A stretch of DNA of 64,000 nt from Halichondria panicea. Taxonomy: Eukaryota > Porifera > Demospongiae > Suberitida > Halichondriidae. The notes under the pieces are model-generated. The model was not told the DNA's origin. It did no database searches and saw only the letters and a list, made by a program, of their open reading frames with translations. A program made the position numbers and the translations under genes. Shown here piece after piece: positions 12,801 through 23,800 of the stretch (positions are counted from its first letter, which is position 1; each line of letters starts with the position of its first letter). The stretch is from NCBI RefSeq assembly GCF_963675165.1, contig NC_087385.1:3782501-3846500 (forward strand), in the 5' to 3' direction.

Positions 12801-15800
12801 GGTATGTGTGTGTGTGCGGTGATGAGGTGGTGTGTGTGTGTGGTGATGGGGTGGTGTGTGTGCGGGGTGGTGTGTGTGTGCGATGATGAGGTGGTGTGTG
12901 TGTGGTGATGGGTGGTGTGTGTGCGGTGATGGGGTGGTGTGTGTGCGGTGGTGGTGTGTGTGTGCGGTGATGGGGTGGTGTGTGTGTGTGCGGTGATGGG
13001 GTGGTGTGTGTGTGGTGATGGGGTGGTGTGTGTGTGTGTGCGGTGATAGGGTGGTGTGTGCAGATGGTGTGGTGGTGTGTGAGCATGTCCTGGTTATATA
13101 CATTGGATGTGATAACCTAATAGTATGCATAGTACAGTACTGTCTCGATTAAGACACTCTTCATATCACTTTTCACGGTACCACGTCTCCTCTAGCCTCT
13201 ATATGGAAGTAACTGGTTCAAATACTCAGATGTTACACTCGTGAGCAGTTAAAAACCGTTTCCATTCTGCAGGTGTATTCGTATGAGAAAGCTGATGGCG
13301 TGGGTCGGTCTGTTGACCTGGTGCTGCAAGGGTTCATCCGGTTCTCCGCTCTTTCAGTGCTACCAGCCATTATCTCAGCGTCTATTCTCTACCTCATGGT
13401 CAGCACTTTATGATTGCGGCTAGCAGTAGCACTGCTGTCAAGTGTATATGCCTGTACTTACTTATACTTTGTCCCAGGTTATGTATGCAATTATGTACAT
13501 TGTCCCATTGCTAAAGCTGTCGAGAGATCAAACCATTGCTTAGGGAAAATGTGTGCACATGCCAGTATTTAGGTATAATTATGTAAGAAGGCATAGTAGC
13601 TTGATTGTGTATGATCGTATACAGTACTCAGTAGCAACACGGTGATACATACATTGTATACACACGCATCCACCTGTCAATACACAAACACACAGTTGAT
13701 CAATGCCCAAGCATACAACGCGCTGGCCTTCCTGCAAGTGGTCCTAGTGAACGTTGCCCTGAGCCAGTGTTGGATCTCCCTCCTCATTGCCCTCATCTGT
13801 GCCATCCCCAACACCGCCTTCAGAGTGTCCTCTGGCATCTCAGCAGTAGCAGGGTTCACCAGTGGCTTCTTCATACCAGTGGAGCAACTGGGCTGGTGGT
13901 AAGTTCAAAGGCCGTTTAGGGTATTCTGTATGTGGAGGTGCATGTGCGCTTACGTTACACTATTGGTTGCCCCCCCCCCTAGTATTCCTAACTTTGGATT
14001 CATGGCCTAAATGTTTTATGTAACTTTGTTGTGGTTGCATGCTTCTGTAGCACTCAATGACCTAGTGTGTGCCTCATGTTTACACTTCCCCCTCCTTAGG
14101 TGGCGATGGCTAGTGTACATCAACCCCAACTATTACGCTGTGTCCTCTGTAGCCGTGTTCGTGCTATCCGACTTTCAAGCCCCCTGTCCTGGTTCAGAGT
14201 TCGATTGCTTTTTACAATCAGGTACCCAGATCCTACAACAGTTCAACTTTGACCAAGTCAACCCCTACATTCATCTCACGGTCAGTTACACTTGCTTTGT
14301 ATAACTGTGTATTAGACTTGCAGTCGGCTAAAGCCAAACCCTGTCCCTAACGAGTCAGTGGGTGTGCTACTTCAATAATTGACTGCTTACAACTCACTTG
14401 GGCACCCGTTTATATTGGGCACATATATTTTAGTTCTCATTATGCCTCGAGGCGTAGCCGCACGAGAGATACGGTTAAGCTGACTGTGTGTGTGTCTGTC
14501 TCTGTCTGTGTGTCTATTCCAGCTATAACTGCTCAACGGTTGCAATGCGACGAAAACTAACAGCTTCTATAGGCTTCTAGCCACGTTCTCTTGGATTTTG
14601 ACTTGTAGATTTGCCAACTATAGCTTTGTTCTCGGGTTATGGCTAGTTTTACTTAGAGTGAAGGTTGTTCCATTCTGTTCAGAATATTTCGTTACATTAT
14701 CTGTTCGCACACACTTTCTATTCAACTTATGAGTTAGCCTTGCACTAAAGCGCTATTAGTACAAGAGCCAAAAAAGAAATGCAAAGCTAGCTGTACACTT
14801 GCACTGCCAGAAGCAGCAGCCCTTGTGAACTCTGACCTCTTTGTAAATCCACCCTTTTTTAATTTATTCATTATTGACAGGAAATGCAAAATTAATACTT
14901 GTGTACATGATTGCTGCTGAGAATTCTTGAAAGATCATCATCAAGTCTTTCCATTAATTAAGCTCCTCTTCTATAACACTGTAATTCAATTCGTTCATTG
15001 TCGACTTACAATTGCTAACATAACATGCAAATTACATGTACCTCTTCTATAACACTGTAATACCGTTTGAGCGAAAGCAAAACATGGCGAAAGGCATTAG
15101 CACAGCGCAGCTTGCACCACTTGTTTTATTAGCTGTCACTGCTTAAGTGGCTGTTCCATTCCTCCTCATCCTCAGGTTATTCTGTTTTTCACGATCTTCT
15201 ACCTTTTCCTGGCCATTTTTGCCAACTGGGTTCGCCATACCTCCATCAGCAGCAAACTCAAGAGGTTCAAGGCCATCCTCTTCAGGTACAGCACACTTGT
15301 ATACATGTAGTACTTGTGTACATTGTACATCGCAAGTATTGGGCCTGTAGTACAGCTTGTGTTGTTTTTGAAGGAGAAAGCGTTAGTGGTTGAGCTTGGC
15401 ACTTGTGTCATTCCCGTGTGACTGTAATACTCCCATATGTACAGTAATAGAGCATGTATTTACTACTACTTGCATGTAAATCTGCAATGTATGCACACGT
15501 GTCCTGTCAACTGCATGTGTTAGTCTGTACATGTGTTTATGTAAATATATATTGCAGGAAGTCGAGTGACATGTTATCCAAAGAGTTTGATAAGAACCCT
15601 GACGAGTTTGCCAGGAGCTTCAGTATGGACGTCTCCTTGGATGATCCCTCCCAGGGCCCGGAGAAAGACCCTGCCGTCATGCTGACCTCACCCCTCTCAC
15701 CCATCGGGGAGGCTGATGAAGACGATGCCAGTGAAGCCATGACACCACATACCAAGGTAGTACATTATTGGATGATTATGTGCTGTGACACCAACGCAAT

Positions 15801-17228
15801 AACCACTGATTTCATCTGTATTTTACATGTCACAATTTACATATGATCACAGTCGTATGTGTTTGCAATGTTCACACATCCTACTAACAGGCTGCAATTA
15901 ACTGGAGGTCAATGGCTGACCGAACGCTAACGAGACTCGAGGCGGAAGGTGGACTGCACCCTCAGGAGCACCCAGTGATCGAGGAGCAGGAGAAAGCAAC
16001 TGGCTGGGCCAAAGTGCAGAAGAAAGTACGTATCAATGACGACAGACCACAACGTCCAACAATGATTCCCCTTAAAAGTGAGGACAATGAGAAATCGGCT
16101 TACCTCCGTGAAGGTGACTCACATCGGGTGTGGAGGCCAAAGAAGGCTCCTCAGCTAGCTGATCTTGTGAGTGATTTGCTCAAGAAAGAGAAGACCAAAC
16201 AAAGCAGTGAGCCAAGCGTGTCTGCTACCACACCTGTGGGGCCGAGATTCCTAGCTCTTACTCCCACGGCAGCATCAAGATCTAACTTGAAAGCCAGGCA
16301 AAAAACTGTGTTCAATCGAGTCCTAGCCACGCAAGTGTTGCTTCGTGAAACAACTGATGAACTTTTGAAAGAAGACGAAGATCAACAGCTAAAACCACAC
16401 ATTTCATTACTGGAAGCTTCCAAGAAGATTACGGCCAATATCAAAAAGCAACGCTCGGCTGATGAAGATGCAAGAGGTGATGAATTCTCGTCTGTGGTCA
16501 GAAGTTGTCTTAATAAAATGAGATCGGGTGACGGGTCGATGGATGCGAGTACACCGAACGATAATTTAGGAGCTAAAGGATTTAGTAATGGCGTACGACG
16601 TCGTGGTTCCAAAAAAGGAGCTGTTCCACTGAAGAAATGGAAGCATCTTGCACGTAAAGAAACTCAGGCTCAAATCGGGAAAAACCCTGTGTACGACAGA
16701 ACAATTTCGGAATATCCTCTCAGGGCAATGCCAGAAACTACTGTTACAAGCCACAAAGCCCTAGGAAGAAGTACCTCTGCCGGTACAGTGCCAGCTGATG
16801 AGTCATCATTCGGAATAACACTTGTTGAACCTGGATCTTCATCAGCCCACCCAACAGCAGATTCAACAATAAACATCACTATTACAAATCCAGGTGACAC
16901 CACACCTCCTGCCCACCAGCTTCTAATGAAGAAGGATTCACACGGGGTGATAAAACCGAGTAAGATGGCGCAGTTGAAAGGTGCCGTGGGTCGCAGAGGA
17001 AGTGCTGGTCTCTCTCGGCAGACCCCCATCGATTTAGAAGCTTCTCTGACATCGTCTATCACTCCTCTGATCCAAAACAGAGATTCAGACAGCCCTGAGG
17101 GGGTAGAAATGGGCGTAGCATCTGGAACGGGGAAGAGACTGTTGTTGAATGACCCTCCACAGAAGATACTAGGTCGTAGCCCTTCGCCAGACTCACTGGG
17201 GAAGAATGTCACTAGCACCATGTTGTAA
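877..17228 (+). CDS. NOTUM/pectin-acetylesterase-like hydrolase fused to an ABCG-type half transporter
   Basis: Exons: 877-1155, 1874-2071, 2324-2717, 3426-3589, 4288-4389 (GC donor), 4641-4814, 5886-6019, 6548-6629, 6841-7053, 7170-7271, 7473-7644, 8258-8412, 8623-8712, 9209-9403, 9624-9827, 10070-10211, 10300-10445, 11191-11305, 11630-11738, 11872-12071, 12279-12400, 13273-13398, 13696-13898, 14100-14280, 15176-15285, 15558-15756, 15891-17228. They total 5,649 nt, an open frame of 1,882 residues. Residues 1-27 look like a signal peptide. Residues ~30-545 are NOTUM/PAE-like: YCSSDLW near 186, nucleophile Ser254 in GSSAGG, Asp369 in SSIYD, His451 in CMQH, many Cys and N-glycosylation sequons. 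A hydrophobic span lies at ~562-588. The ABCG half follows: Walker [10 protein letters not shown] (~796), signature LSGGQKRR (~905), Walker B IIFLDEP (~929), switch His962, about six helices (~1055-1370) with the ABCG-like [11 protein letters not shown]. The tail (~1371-1882) is polar and probably disordered. Expected topology: hydrolase outside, ATPase inside. Known family roles: NOTUM removes palmitoleate from Wnt; ABCG proteins move lipids. The coupled function is inferred. Alternative: two adjacent genes, but no stop or new start lies between the halves. Confidence 0.87.
1841..1872. repeat. Poly-C plus (CA)n microsatellite forming an acceptor tract
   Basis: A C-run followed by CA repeats runs directly into the AG acceptor of exon 2 at 1874, so repeat-length change would alter the polypyrimidine tract of this intron. 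Confidence 0.7.
7707..8083. mobile_element. Pogo/Tigger-like TA-flanked miniature element
   Basis: The left end reads CAGTCGATTATTTG and the right end is its imperfect inverse, CAGTTGAGCCTTGATTATCC on the other strand. TA dinucleotides flank both ends. It sits in an intron of the fusion gene and has no coding capacity. The family name rests on terminal sequence only. Confidence 0.55.
8713..9030 (+). repeat. Tandem duplication of a 5' splice-site region in the fusion gene
   Basis: About 70-bp units follow the exon ending at 8712. Each carries the motif gactctcag|gtaac, so potential donors occur at 8713, 8781, 8852, 8924 and 9000. The first is assigned as the real donor because it keeps the reading frame to the next exon at 9209. 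Use of a later donor would read into an in-frame TAA just after 8713. Confidence 0.85.
10523..11045. mobile_element. Miniature element with TGCCTCGGTG/CACCGAGGCA termini, copy 1
   Basis: Intronic insertion of about 520 bp with inverted ends ATGCCTCGGTG and CACCGAGGCAT, an internal GT-rich tract and no open frame. A second copy lies at 51841-52194 and a diverged relative at 14440-14830, with long near-identical internal stretches such as the block around gactgctacagctgctcaag. Confidence 0.7.
12409..13084. repeat. GT-rich minisatellite in a fusion-gene intron
   Basis: About 30 irregular units of the form gtgtgtgtgcggtgatgaggtg fill most of the intron between the exons ending at 12400 and starting at 13273. 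The antisense strand shows long His/Thr/Pro open frames, which come from the low-complexity repeat. Confidence 0.9.
14440..14830. mobile_element. Diverged relative of the TGCCTCGGTG element family
   Basis: The left end reads TATGCCTCGAGGCG, followed by the same GT tract and related internal sequence (cttctataggcttctag). The right end is not clear. It lies in an intron of the fusion gene. Confidence 0.5.
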
Positions 17229-18297
17229 ATTATCACCAGTTTAATATAATTATGTATTGACTTTTACTTTTATTGTTATCACACTTTAGTGCCAATATCA
17301 CAAAGCTGCCTTATATTTCAAAATTATGATAATGAATATGGTAGGAGGATCCTAGTCTCGCGGACCCCGACCCTAAAAGATAGCTGGTCCACGAGACTAG
17401 GAGGATCCATGGTTGGCTGGATCAATGCACATGCAGCAGACTGAGTGGAGGCGACCAATGTATATACCGTATTACCTGCGAATGAGCTAAATCAGCAGAA
17501 AAATTAACCGCCTAAATATGCGATCCAAGGATCGTGTGTTACTAATTTAGGTTTACGATTATATTTTTATGTATACTGCTCCTGTCTGCTTATTTTTCTT
17601 GGGACCTACTAATTATTTGCACATATATACTTGTTTCACCCACCCACCACACACACTTGCTCCACCCACCACACACACTTGCTCCACCCACCACACACAA
17701 GGATGAAACAATCCGCAACACACCCACTTCAAGGTTGTTGAAAACATAAGGATTCTCAGCACATTCCGACCCGCATTATTTAATTTCAGGGAGTATTGAT
17801 TGAGTGACTGTGGGTGGGTTAGGTTGAAAAAGGGAACAAAATTGAGGTAATTGCATAGTGAGAGCGTGTTGTAGTATATCAGTATACAAAAACCAAACAC
17901 TGATATGCGAAGTAGATCTAAATATTAAGCTCTAAGGTAAGGAAACAAGATTCTGGCCTATATAACCTGATCTGAAGAGGTAGATCTACACTGCTATAAA
18001 GAATAACAGTCAACTAATTAACAACTACATCACACAGGATATTGAAGGCTATCAGTATAAAAACCAAACACTGACATGCGAAGTAAGGAAACAATATTCC
18101 CTATATTTCTGACGGTACACTATTATTATACTTCAGCCAGACGTCATAATATGCATGCAGGTAATAGAATCAACTAACAACTATCTATACTTGACACAGG
18201 ATATTGAATGTATACTATTATTATATACATGCAGCACACATTTAATAATACGAAAATTGAGTGTAAATTAATGATAACGTAGAATAGAAACAACTAT
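17229..18297. other. Convergent intergenic region between the fusion gene and the CARD-like gene
   Basis: This holds the two 3' UTRs. It contains the 47-bp miniature element at 17353-17399, short repeats of a CACCCACCACACAC type near 17640-17700, and a partly duplicated segment (aaaaaccaaacactgatatgcgaagta near 17885 and 18058). No gene seen. Confidence 0.6.
17353..17399. mobile_element. 47-bp miniature transposon with perfect 9-bp target duplication
   Basis: The element runs from TAGTCTCGCGGACC to GGTCCACGAGACTA. It is flanked on both sides by GGAGGATCC (17344-17352 and 17400-17408). Termini and duplication length match the larger elements at 59966-60248 and 63100-63862, so this is probably a minimal deletion derivative of the same family. 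Confidence 0.8.
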
Positions 18298-20432
18298 TCA
18301 ATTGAAGGTAATCTTGGGGCAGTTATTCTTATAGTTGTCAGCAGTAAGTGTTGCATGCTGCTCTGTAAAATGAATATCAGATGTGGGTGTCTCACATACC
18401 ATACTAGATCTAGACGACTCATATCCTGATGAGTCCGATGATGAAGATGAGGTCTTTTTGAGTGGCAAATGCCCTGGCTTAGATGGAGGTGATAGATATA
18501 CAGTTCTTGATGAATCAATCTTGGGACAGTTATTCTTGTAGTTGTCAGCAGTAAGTGTTGCATGCTGCTCTGGAATTTCAAAATGAATATCAGATGTGGG
18601 TGACTCACATACCATACTAGATCTAGATGACTCATATCCTGATGAGTCCGATGATGAAGATGAGGTCTTTTTGAGTGACAAATGCCCTGGCTTAGATGGA
18701 GGTGATAGATGATGTACAGTTCTTGATGAATCAATTGGTACTGTTACATGGACTTGAGGAATCACAGCACCATAACAGTTAATCTGTGCATGCATGATAA
18801 CAGGGAAATGAACTAGATCTAGATATAGGTTAGGCATTACTGCAAACAACGTTACACCATGCATGCAGCTATGTATAATGAAATTTAGATTTACACATTA
18901 TTTTATTCAGTTTACCATATCCGGTAATTTGGATGCTGCGTTCTGGTTCTGTGTATCTGATGGTGAGTCTCTCTTGAAGGCTTGTTTGAGAGACAGCAGA
19001 TCTAATTGTTTCCTGTTCACAGGAGTCTAAATACAACAATCATTGTTGTTACACACTAGAAAAGTAAACTAACATTTACAATTCAGCTCATATATACATG
19101 CAGGCTTACATTTAATAAATTTTCTTTTTGTCTTATCACTTGGGTGGGTGATTGTGCAGCTTCAGCATTACACCTATGGTTTATATGCATAATTACATTA
19201 TAGTATGACTATCTATGATTAAAGTTTATGTGTGCTATTACTTTGGCCATGGAGTAAACTTACATACTGTGATCTTTCATGATTGTAACATAAATGTTGC
19301 TAAGGGCCCTGATCTGGAATTGAGACAGTGGAAACTTTTTTTCTGCCAGGCGTGCCGACACAAGAAATCTCAAACACACACAGCCTTTTTCAATTGAGGC
19401 TATATGCAAATCCCAGTCATTAACTCCTAGAATTGTAGCTATCTTTTGCTGGGAAGAAACTACATCTTTCAGAGAAGCCTCCCCCTTAGATGCGAGCTTA
19501 ACTGATACAACTCTCGTATTACTAGTGCCACCAAAATGCGGTACAATATTAAGAGGAATCTGGAAAGCACTTCGTTTGCAAAAGTCGATGAAAGCTGTAA
19601 TGTATGTTTGCATATCTTGCTGATTCTCTTCTGAGCCAAAACGATTCACAATTTTTTCAATTATGCGATAGTTTAGAAAGGACTTGAAAGGGCGAAGAGC
19701 AACAAACATTCCAGGAATGGTTTCTGCCTTTTCTAACTTTTCTAGGTGCTCCTCGTGACCAAACGACGAAACAAGATTGAGAACAAAATTTTTGAGGAGA
19801 GTAATGTTGCCTTTAAGATTCTGTGCTATATTCGTGTCAGTTTCAGCGAAAAGAGTTATCATTTTCTCTGTATCTGACTGGAGCCTGGTTTCAAGAATTC
19901 GTCTGTTTTGAACAGAAAGGCTTGGAGTATTAAGATATGGGAATAAAGTTTTTCCGGTAGCCTCAAGACAGCGTCTTCTCGATAGAAACTCTTCGAGTGT
20001 GCATTTTCTACAGTAGGGACACATGAAGGCAGTAGAGTTATGTGTGCTGATTGGCTTTAAGTTTTGCTTTTGCTGAATACAAGCGTCTCCAACTACTTGG
20101 TCATGATAAGTTTTATAGCATTCCTGCAATTTTTTCAGTAAATCGTTAGTAAATGGAGTCTTAAGAATATCCAAAAATCCATGGAAAGTAACAGGATCAT
20201 GTTTTATTCGATCGGATATACTATCGACAAGTCGATGTGCTTTTTGCTTGTCAGTGATTGCATCTACTCTGGCATAGTCTCGAACTTCAGATGATATATA
20301 CGATTTAGCAAACAAAGAATTGCAAAATGTGCCAGGTTCTTGAGTAATAGTGTCAACAAGGCTCTCATAGCAACTCTGGAAAGCTGTATACTCAGGAGTT
20401 CGCATGTTTTGTTCGAAGTCATTAGCTGCCAT
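18298..20432 (-). CDS. CARD-like adaptor protein with duplicated Ser-rich C-terminal repeats
   Basis: Exons (5' to 3'): 20432-19264, 19173-19110, 19026-18916, 18783-18298, totalling 1,830 nt and 609 residues. Residues ~1-110 look like a death-fold/CARD domain: alternating amphipathic helices with the pattern DRIKHDPVTFHGFLDILK near the last helices. A CPYC..C motif lies near 140. Residues ~190-390 form a helical then mixed module that I recall only loosely from invertebrate death-domain proteins and cannot name. Residues 466-537 and 538-606 are two near-identical repeats of 72 and 69 residues, each with SSSSSDSSGYESSRSS, a PPSKPGHL segment and a conserved NYKNNCPKI end. Such acidic/Ser/Tyr patches suggest phosphorylation-dependent binding, which is inference. 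Likely a cytosolic signalling adaptor. The CARD call is by eye and moderately sure; the gene structure is well supported by frame. Confidence 0.75.
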
Positions 20433-20884
20433 ACTTTTCTTTGTATATAATATTTATCACAGCTTCAAGAGATCGAGAATAGGTATCAATCAGAGCTAGC
20501 TCTCTTACCTTATACGCATGCCCATTACTATAGCCTAGACTTCAGCCCCTCAATAGGCCTTTCCCTGCGGCCTGGAATCGAGGCTAGCCCATTACACACA
20601 CTTAGATAGTGGGTGGGGTCATATAATTATACCCACCTACATGTATTGTTAATATAGTCCACCAGGTATTTCCACCCAGAGGAGGTACGACATCCGCATG
20701 TCTTTTAACACACACATTCCGAACTTTGACCTAAGAAATGTGTGTCTAAAACGTTTCCTTTGACACGCGGATATTGTACCTCCTTTGATTTCCACCACAT
20801 CAACATTGCAAACAAACCAACATATATAAAGCATGTCACATAAATCACGGCATTTCACACTCATATAAGACACACAACTATAGG
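20433..20884. other. Spacer between VPS39 3' end and the CARD-like gene start
   Basis: Both genes are on the minus strand, so this holds the VPS39 3' UTR and the CARD-like gene promoter. The only structure seen is an imperfect hairpin at 20681-20783. No gene seen. Confidence 0.5.
20681..20783. repeat. Imperfect ~100-bp foldback
   Basis: GGAGGTACGACATCCGCATG at the left pairs imperfectly with the right arm, which reads GGAGGTACAATATCCGCGTG on the opposite strand. It could be a small miniature element or the fold of a transcribed spacer. No target duplication was recognised. Confidence 0.5.
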
Positions 20885-23800
20885 TCAAAAAGGATTTGTG
20901 TCTAGATACAGATCCTTGCCAGAAGAAGGTAACAAAGAGGGTTCTTGTTCAATGACCTGTGGCTGTGGACTGGCTATCTGTTCTTTGGCAATGTTCTCTT
21001 TGGCACAGTAGTAATGCTCCACCTCTCCATCGGGATAACGGGCAAACGCACTGTTAAGTGTGCATGGTGTGATGGTGGTGCATGGTGGTGGTTGGTTGGG
21101 TGCATTTTATATAATTATGTGCGGCCTTGCTATACATACCAAGCAAAATGACATAATTTATGGTATAGGTATTCCAGTGCAAAAACCAACAATTGAGTAT
21201 GCTTTAAAAAACAGAGCATGGCTAATAATAAAGTTTTTACGGCGGCAAATAATGTGATCTACAGGCTCACCTAGTTCCAAGTCTCCTGTTGCAAGCTGCA
21301 CATACTGATTCCTCATTGACAACAAACATCGGAGCTTGCTCCTTTATTTTCTGTTGAGCAACCTAGAGGAAAATTATTTCACTACAACAGTGTCTCTATA
21401 CAATTATAGCAATCCCGTATATAACTAAACTATAGCTTTGGAATATCACCACGTGGTTAAAACAAAAAAGGGTTTAGCACGCTACAGCATACATACATGT
21501 AGATGCTCACCTGAAGGTACTCTGCTCCTAGCAGACTCTTCATTAGCTGAGTGTTTCTCCGGAGTAGGGTCTTTTCCTGCAGCACTGTGGCCAGAAAGTT
21601 CCTGATATTCGACAGAGGAGTATCAAAAGGAAGCAGATCTAATACCTGAGGGGGAGTGAGCAATGATTGGTTATAGTGAGATACCTCTGAAATACAAACT
21701 TTAACTTTACATCAATGGAAGCCAATTATTACCCACTAACGTCGATAACCCCTTATCTTGTACATATAACAGATATCAGCAATATAAGTAACAACAGATC
21801 AAACAGACTGCCTCAAAACACCTTCGCTGTGTCAATGAGCCCGTGGTGAGAGGCCAGAACTTTCAGAGCATCCTCCACATTTGCGTCAGGCTGCGAGCCA
21901 TCGGGGAGACGGATGCCGTAGTCTGCCAGATTGGGCGGAGACAAGTACATCTTGATGAGGCAGAGGTACACCTCACGGCTCTCCTCTCTCTCAGGGTCAT
22001 AGTTTCTCCTACAGTAACTGCCAGCGTACGAAAAGGTATTAAACAATTGCCATGTGGTACAATGAGATTTTAAGAAGAGGTTCCATCGGAGATTGAACCC
22101 GACCTTTTGCATATAAAGAAAATGTGATAAGCACTACACCAGGGAACCCACACACATTTTTTGGTCAATGTGATACATTAAGCAGTGATTTGAGGCTTCT
22201 AATTTCTCATACATGTGACAAAAGATGGACCCTCAGGGATTGAACCCAGGGACCTTCTGCGTGATAACCACTACAACAGGGAACCCGCATATCTATTCTT
22301 GGTCAATGTAATAGATTGAGGCTTAATTCTTCTTTACCTATACATGTGACAAAAATATGGTAAAGGTTTCCTCGGGGATCGAACCCGAGACCTTCTGCGT
22401 GTAAAGCAGATGTGATAACCACTACACCAGGGAACCTACACATCCTTTTCTTGGTCAATGTAATAGACTGAGGCTTCTGATTCCACATACATGTGACAAA
22501 AGATGGCAAAAAGTTCCCTCGGGGATCGAACCCGAGACCTTCTGCGTGTAAAGCAGATGTGATAACCACTACACCAGGGAACCTACACATCTTTTTCTTG
22601 ATCAATGTAATAGACTGAGGCTTCTAATTCCACATACATGTGACAAAAATATGGCAAAAGGTTCCCTTGGGGATCGAACCGAGACCTTTTGCGTGTAAAG
22701 CAGATGTGATAACCACTACACAAGAAAGCCAGTACGATGTTTTCTTGGTATGTACATGAAATAGATTGAGGCTTCTAATTTTACCTACATGAATGTGACA
22801 AAAATATGGAAAACGATTCCCTCGGGGTTAACGTTCGAATCCGACACCTTCTACGCATATGTATTCTTGGTCAGATTGAGGTTTCTAATTTTACCTACAT
22901 GTAGCAAAAAGATGGTACGTAGGTTCCCTCGGTCAAACCCGAGACCTTCTGCGTGTAAAGCAAACGTGATAACCACTACATATACACCAGGGAACCAGCA
23001 TATATTTCTTCAGTGTATTAGCTTCTAATTTTACATACATGTGACAAAAAGATGGTAAAAGGTTCCCTCGCCGATTGAACACAAGACTTTCTGCTTGTAA
23101 AGCGGACGTGATAACCACTACACCAGGAACCTGCACATTTTTCTTGATAAATGTATTAGATTGAGGTGTCTTACTGACAAAAAAAAAAGGCAAAAGATTC
23201 CCTCGGGGATTAAACCCGAGACCTTCTGCATGATACAAGGAACCTAAACATCTATTCTTGGTCAATGTTTATTTTAGATATCTCGACCCCCAAGATTCTT
23301 GGGGGCAATTGACGCATGCGCAGACAGTGTATACCAGGCCGTCTTTCTCAATTGAGAGCGACCTGGAATCGAGGCTAACCGTACATGTAACAAAAAAAGG
23401 CAACTCGGGGACCGAACCGAGACCTTCTGCGTGTGAAGCAGACGTGATAACCACTACACCAGGGAACCCACACATCTTTTCTTGGTAAATGTTAATAGAT
23501 TGAGGCTTCTATTTTACCTATACATGTCACAAAAAATGGCAAAAGGTTCCCTTCTGCGTGTAAAGCAGATGTGATACCACTACACCAGGGAACCTATACA
23601 CATATTTTCTTGGCCAATGTAATAGATTGAGGCTTCTATTTTACATTTTACCTATACATGTCACAAAAAATGGCAAAAGGTTCCCTCGGGGATCGAACCC
23701 GAGACCTTCTGCGTGTAAAGCAGATGTGATAACCACTACACCAGGGAACCTTACACACCTCTATAAATTGAGGCTTCTAGTTTTACATACACCGTACATG

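Noticed and set aside
12369-13130. Minus-strand open frames of 253 and 229 codons (His/Thr/Pro rich)
   Set aside because: They are translations of the GT-rich minisatellite inside an intron of the fusion gene and have no other protein features.
877-17228. Two separate genes (NOTUM-like and ABCG-like) in tandem
   Set aside because: No stop codon, terminal exon or fresh start with its own flank between them; exon phases match through the junction. Left as a testable alternative.
18294-18734. 146-codon minus-strand open frame overlapping the CARD-like gene's last exon
   Set aside because: A different frame over the duplicated repeat; the chosen frame joins upstream exons in phase and matches Ser-rich composition.
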